From the NCBI GenBank assembly GCA_018056725.1, contig JAGPFF010000005.1, positions 1 to 64,000 on the forward strand: a DNA stretch of 64,000 nucleotides. The letters are read 5' to 3'. This document shows, piece by piece, positions 61,239 through 64,000 of this stretch (positions are counted from its first letter, which is position 1; the number at the start of each line of letters is the position of its first letter). The translations under genes were made by a program, and so were the position numbers. The notes under the pieces are model-generated. The model did not search any database, was not told where the DNA came from, and saw nothing but the letters and a program-made list of their open reading frames with translations. Source of the DNA: Anaerolineaceae bacterium (lineage in GTDB: Bacteria > Chloroflexota > Anaerolineae > Anaerolineales > Anaerolineaceae).

Positions 61239-62114
61239 ATGGCTAGAGAAGTCAAAATCGGGAACAAATGGGTGGGGGATGATCATCCTGCCTATATCGT
61301 AGCCGAGATAGGAATTAATCACAATGGCGATATTGGTATCGCCGAAGATCTTATTAAAGCAGGCAAACACGCTGGCGTTGACGCCGTGAAATTTCAAAAG
61401 CGCACCCCAGAGCTGTGCGTACCCCCCGAACAACGCAATCAGATGCGTGAAACCCCCTGGGGATACATCACTTACCTTGAATACCGTTACAAGGTTGAGT
61501 TTAATGAAACCGAATATGATGAGATTGACCGCTATGCCCGTGAAGTGGGGATCGATTGGTTCGCCTCTGTATGGGATGAACCTTCGGTGGATTTCCTGGA
61601 GAAATATAACCCCATTGCTTATAAAGTCCCATCCGCATCGTTGACCGATTTTAACCTGCTCCGCCATCTGCGCGCAACGGGTCGTCCGATCATCCTTTCT
61701 ACAGGTATGTCCACATTAAACCAAATCAAAGCCGCAGTAAGTTCGATCGGCGAGGATAACCTGGTGATCACTCACGCCACCAGCGCCTATCCCTGCGACC
61801 CGAATGAATTGAATCTGCGCATGATCCAAAAACTGCGCGAGCTGTTCAACTGCCCCATCGGCTATTCCGGGCACGAGGTTGGTCTGGTTACATCAGCAGT
61901 CGCGGTCGGTCTGGGTGCCTGCATGGTGGAACGTCATATTACCCTTGACCGGGCTCTCTGGGGTTCCGACCAGGCAGCCTCCGTGGAACCGGGGGGATTT
62001 GAAAAACTGGTCAAGTACATCCGGGTCACTGAAGCTGCCATTGGCGACGGTGTCAAAAAGGTCTACGATAGCGAACTACCGTCGCTGCGGAAATTGCGCA
62101 GGGTTCAGGATTGA
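61239..62114 (+). CDS. neuB: Nonulosonic acid synthase (NeuB family) without SAF domain
   Basis: A 291-residue protein containing only the TIM barrel: YIVAEIGINHNGDIGIAEDLI, DAVKFQKRTPE, WFASVWDEPSVDFLEKYNP, KVPSASLTDFNLL, LSTGMSTL and YSGHEVGL. Standard NeuB, LegI and PseI carry about 60 more residues with an SAF domain that closes the active site of the partner subunit. The stop here falls right after the barrel, with no frame continuing. It sits between the fused CMP-synthetase and a KpsC-like protein. It may make a 9-phosphorylated or free nonulosonate. Confidence 0.88.
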   Translation: MAREVKIGNKWVGDDHPAYIVAEIGINHNGDIGIAEDLIKAGKHAGVDAVKFQKRTPELCVPPEQRNQMRETPWGYITYLEYRYKVEFNETEYDEIDRYAREVGIDWFASVWDEPSVDFLEKYNPIAYKVPSASLTDFNLLRHLRATGRPIILSTGMSTLNQIKAAVSSIGEDNLVITHATSAYPCDPNELNLRMIQKLRELFNCPIGYSGHEVGLVTSAVAVGLGACMVERHITLDRALWGSDQAASVEPGGFEKLVKYIRVTEAAIGDGVKKVYDSELPSLRKLRRVQD

Positions 62115-63721
62115 AACTCACCCCCGGGCGATTGAAAGCAGGGCTTCACCAACGCTGCGTTCATACCAGTAGTAACCGACGCTGGGAGAAGTTAAGCCAG
62201 GAAGTTGAGAGCCAGTCGGTTATCCATACCGGTGGCAGACCGGTCATATTCTTCAACGCCTCCACCCGCATTCAATCCATGAGCCAGAATGCCGCTTATT
62301 CCTTCATAACCGCACTGGCATTAAAGACCGCCGGTGTACCGGTCGTTCAGTTTGCCTGCCAGAGCGGTCTCGAACGCTGCCTGCTGGGCAGCAATCGCGA
62401 TCGATTCGAAGAACTCCCGCCCTGTGAACGCTGTATACGTCAAAGCCAGGCTGTCTTCAGGTCGCTCGATACCCATTGGCTCAAACCCTGCAGCCAGCCT
62501 GAATTGGAAGCTGCCCTTTCAGGGTTAAATGTGGAAGAATTGGCAACATTTACCTGGCAGGGTGCCCCGCTTGGTTTTTGGGCGCTGAACTCTCTTCGCT
62601 GGATGATGCGGCGCTATTCACTGACCGATGATTCCCTCAACCGGGCTTTCTTCCGTGCTTTCATCCAATCCGGATGGAATGTGTATACGCAGTTCAAGGA
62701 ATTGATTGAGCAGGAGAGACCTCAAGCGGCGGTGATTTTTAACGGCATATTCACTCCTGAAGCAGCTGCCCGCCATGCTTGCCTGGAAAAAGGGGTGCGT
62801 GTGATTACCCACGAGGTTGGCTTGCGCCCTTATAGTGCCTTTTTCACCACAGGAGAAGCCACTGCCTATCCCCTTCAAATTCCACCTGACTTTCAGTTAA
62901 CTCCCGAGATGAACCAAAAATTGGAGGAAGATCTTTCTTCTCGGTTCCGCGGGGATTTTTCAATGGCAGGCATCCGCTTCTGGCGAGAGATTAAACCGCT
63001 TGATTCGCGCCTGGTGGAGCGCATGAAACAGTTTTCAAAAGTAGTTCCGGTTTTTTCCAACGTCATTTTCGATACCAGCCAGGTGCATGCCAACACAATT
63101 TTCCCGCACATGTTTGCCTGGTTGGATCATGTTTACGCCACAGCCAGGGCACACCCTGAGATCCTGTTTGTACTGCGTGCCCATCCTGACGAATGCCGCC
63201 CCGGCAAGGAAAGCCGCGAAAGTGTTGCCCAATGGGTGGAACAATCCGGGTTCCTCGACCTGCCCAATGCTGCATTCTATGACGCCAACGAGTTCATCAA
63301 TTCTTATGAATTGATCCGGCTGGCTCACCTGGTGCTGGTTTACAACTCAACCATCGGCTTGGAAGCAGCGATTCTGGGCAAAACGGTGATCACCGGTGGA
63401 CGCGCGCGTTTTACCCAACTGGAAACCTCTTTCTACCCTTCAAGCCTGAAAGATTATCAAAACCTGTTGGAAGATCTTCTGCGGGCGGATCAAATCGAAA
63501 CTCCTGCCCATTTCAGCATCAACGCACGCCGTTTTCTTTATTACCAACTATACGTTTCCTCCCTTGATTTCTCCGACTTTTTGGAGGAGGATGGGGTTTG
63601 GAAAGGGTACGTCAGACCGAAAAACTTCTCATTGGATCAGCTCCGACCTGAACACTCGATCACGGTTAAAACCCTGCTCGACGGCATCCTCTCGGACGGA
63701 ACCTTTACGCTTCCCGTATGA
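62111..63721 (+). CDS. GT-B-like capsule polysaccharide biosynthesis protein (KpsC/KpsS-like)
   Basis: A 536-residue protein with TTG start at 62111 overlapping the neuB stop. The N-terminal region has a cysteine-rich stretch (CQSGLERC, then PPCERC around residues 86-115), possibly metal binding. The C-terminal half has VLRAHPDECRPGKESRES, LIRLAHLVLVYNSTIGLEAAILGKTVITGG and SFYPSS, the pattern of KpsC/KpsS and related GT-B enzymes. It is a remote paralogue of 44359-45948. Placed directly after neuA-HAD and neuB, it is a good candidate for the transferase that uses that CMP-sugar. Confidence 0.72.
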   Translation: MKLTPGRLKAGLHQRCVHTSSNRRWEKLSQEVESQSVIHTGGRPVIFFNASTRIQSMSQNAAYSFITALALKTAGVPVVQFACQSGLERCLLGSNRDRFEELPPCERCIRQSQAVFRSLDTHWLKPCSQPELEAALSGLNVEELATFTWQGAPLGFWALNSLRWMMRRYSLTDDSLNRAFFRAFIQSGWNVYTQFKELIEQERPQAAVIFNGIFTPEAAARHACLEKGVRVITHEVGLRPYSAFFTTGEATAYPLQIPPDFQLTPEMNQKLEEDLSSRFRGDFSMAGIRFWREIKPLDSRLVERMKQFSKVVPVFSNVIFDTSQVHANTIFPHMFAWLDHVYATARAHPEILFVLRAHPDECRPGKESRESVAQWVEQSGFLDLPNAAFYDANEFINSYELIRLAHLVLVYNSTIGLEAAILGKTVITGGRARFTQLETSFYPSSLKDYQNLLEDLLRADQIETPAHFSINARRFLYYQLYVSSLDFSDFLEEDGVWKGYVRPKNFSLDQLRPEHSITVKTLLDGILSDGTFTLPV

Positions 63722-64000
63722 ATACACCTGACTGTTCGATCATCATCCGCGCCTATAACGAGGAAAACCACATTAGCCGCCTGCTGCAGGGTATTCTGGA
63801 GCAATCGGCTATACGTACCCAGATCATTCTGGTTGATTCCGGCTCTACGGATCACACCCGGGAAATGGCGGCAAAATTTCCCGTTGAAATTGTAAATATC
63901 GCCCCACAAGATTTCACTTTTGGCAGATCGCTGAATCTTGGAATTTCGTGCTCCACTGCCCCCTATGTGGTAATGGCAAGTGCCCATGTCTACCCGGTTT
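63718..64000 (+). CDS. Glycosyltransferase family 2, N-terminal part, runs off the window
   Basis: ATG at 63718 overlaps the previous stop by four bases and the frame stays open to the window end (94 codons). It shows CSIIIRAYNEENHISRLL, IILVDSGSTDHT and LNLGISCSTAPYVVMASAH, the typical GT-A start of family 2. The catalytic DxD-like region would come just after the edge. Confidence 0.85.
   Translation, partial: MNTPDCSIIIRAYNEENHISRLLQGILEQSAIRTQIILVDSGSTDHTREMAAKFPVEIVNIAPQDFTFGRSLNLGISCSTAPYVVMASAHVYPV

Overview
The window reads as a chromosomal segment of a mid-GC, apparently anaerobic or facultative bacterium. Gene content (a sugar-phosphate type bacterial microcompartment, tandem class III aminotransferases, an FdrA/DUF1116 pair, nonulosonate and ABC-exported surface glycan genes, TTG/GTG starts) would fit the Chloroflexota class Anaerolineae. 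That assignment is an inference from gene content, not from a marker gene. I see no rRNA, tRNA, CRISPR array or recognisable insertion sequence.

Region 1 (1-7.3 kb). After the tail of a membrane glycosyltransferase comes a GntR/UTRA regulator divergent from an operon of ten genes. These encode RpiB-like isomerase, DeoC aldolase, CoA-acylating aldehyde dehydrogenase, one BMC-H, one CsoS1D-like BMC-T, three BMC-P shell proteins, an EutJ-like Hsp70-fold protein and a small protein with an encapsulation-peptide-like tail. This matches the known SPU (sugar phosphate utilising) class of microcompartment. Expected chemistry is deoxyribose-5-phosphate to glyceraldehyde-3-phosphate plus acetaldehyde, then acetyl-CoA. 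The divergent promoters and two abutting palindromes between regulator and operon are readable.

Region 2 (7.3-22 kb, mostly minus strand). A small lipoprotein cytochrome cluster and an NmrA-like reductase are followed by a set that looks like N-heterocycle catabolism: NCS2 nucleobase permease, three-subunit molybdenum hydroxylase with CoxG, a 51-residue membrane protein, a fused double cyclase-family hydrolase, and the FdrA-DUF1116 pair (homologues of AllF and AllG of the E. coli oxamate carbamoyltransferase). Terminators and promoters split it into a permease unit, a hydroxylase operon and an FdrA-DUF1116-cyclase operon.

Region 3 (22-34 kb). An Lrp/AsnC regulator separates a minus-strand operon (amino-acid permease, saccharopine-dehydrogenase-like protein, GabT-like aminotransferase, CoA-acylating aldehyde dehydrogenase) from a plus-strand putrescine-aminotransferase-like gene and an SSF symporter. 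A third class III aminotransferase follows. Together they suggest polyamine or omega-amino-acid breakdown to acyl-CoA.

Region 4 (34-39.6 kb). A bacterial dynamin-like GTPase and a heterodimeric ABC exporter with one degenerate ATP site.

Region 5 (39.6-64 kb). A long surface-polysaccharide cluster led by a winged-helix regulator with a near-consensus promoter. It has a Wzm/Wzt ABC export pair, many glycosyltransferases, two separate nonulosonic acid (sialic-acid-like) synthase modules, a CMP-sugar synthetase fused to a KdsC-like phosphatase, two KpsC/KpsS-like proteins and an antisense pair of sulfotransferases. The cluster continues past the window end.
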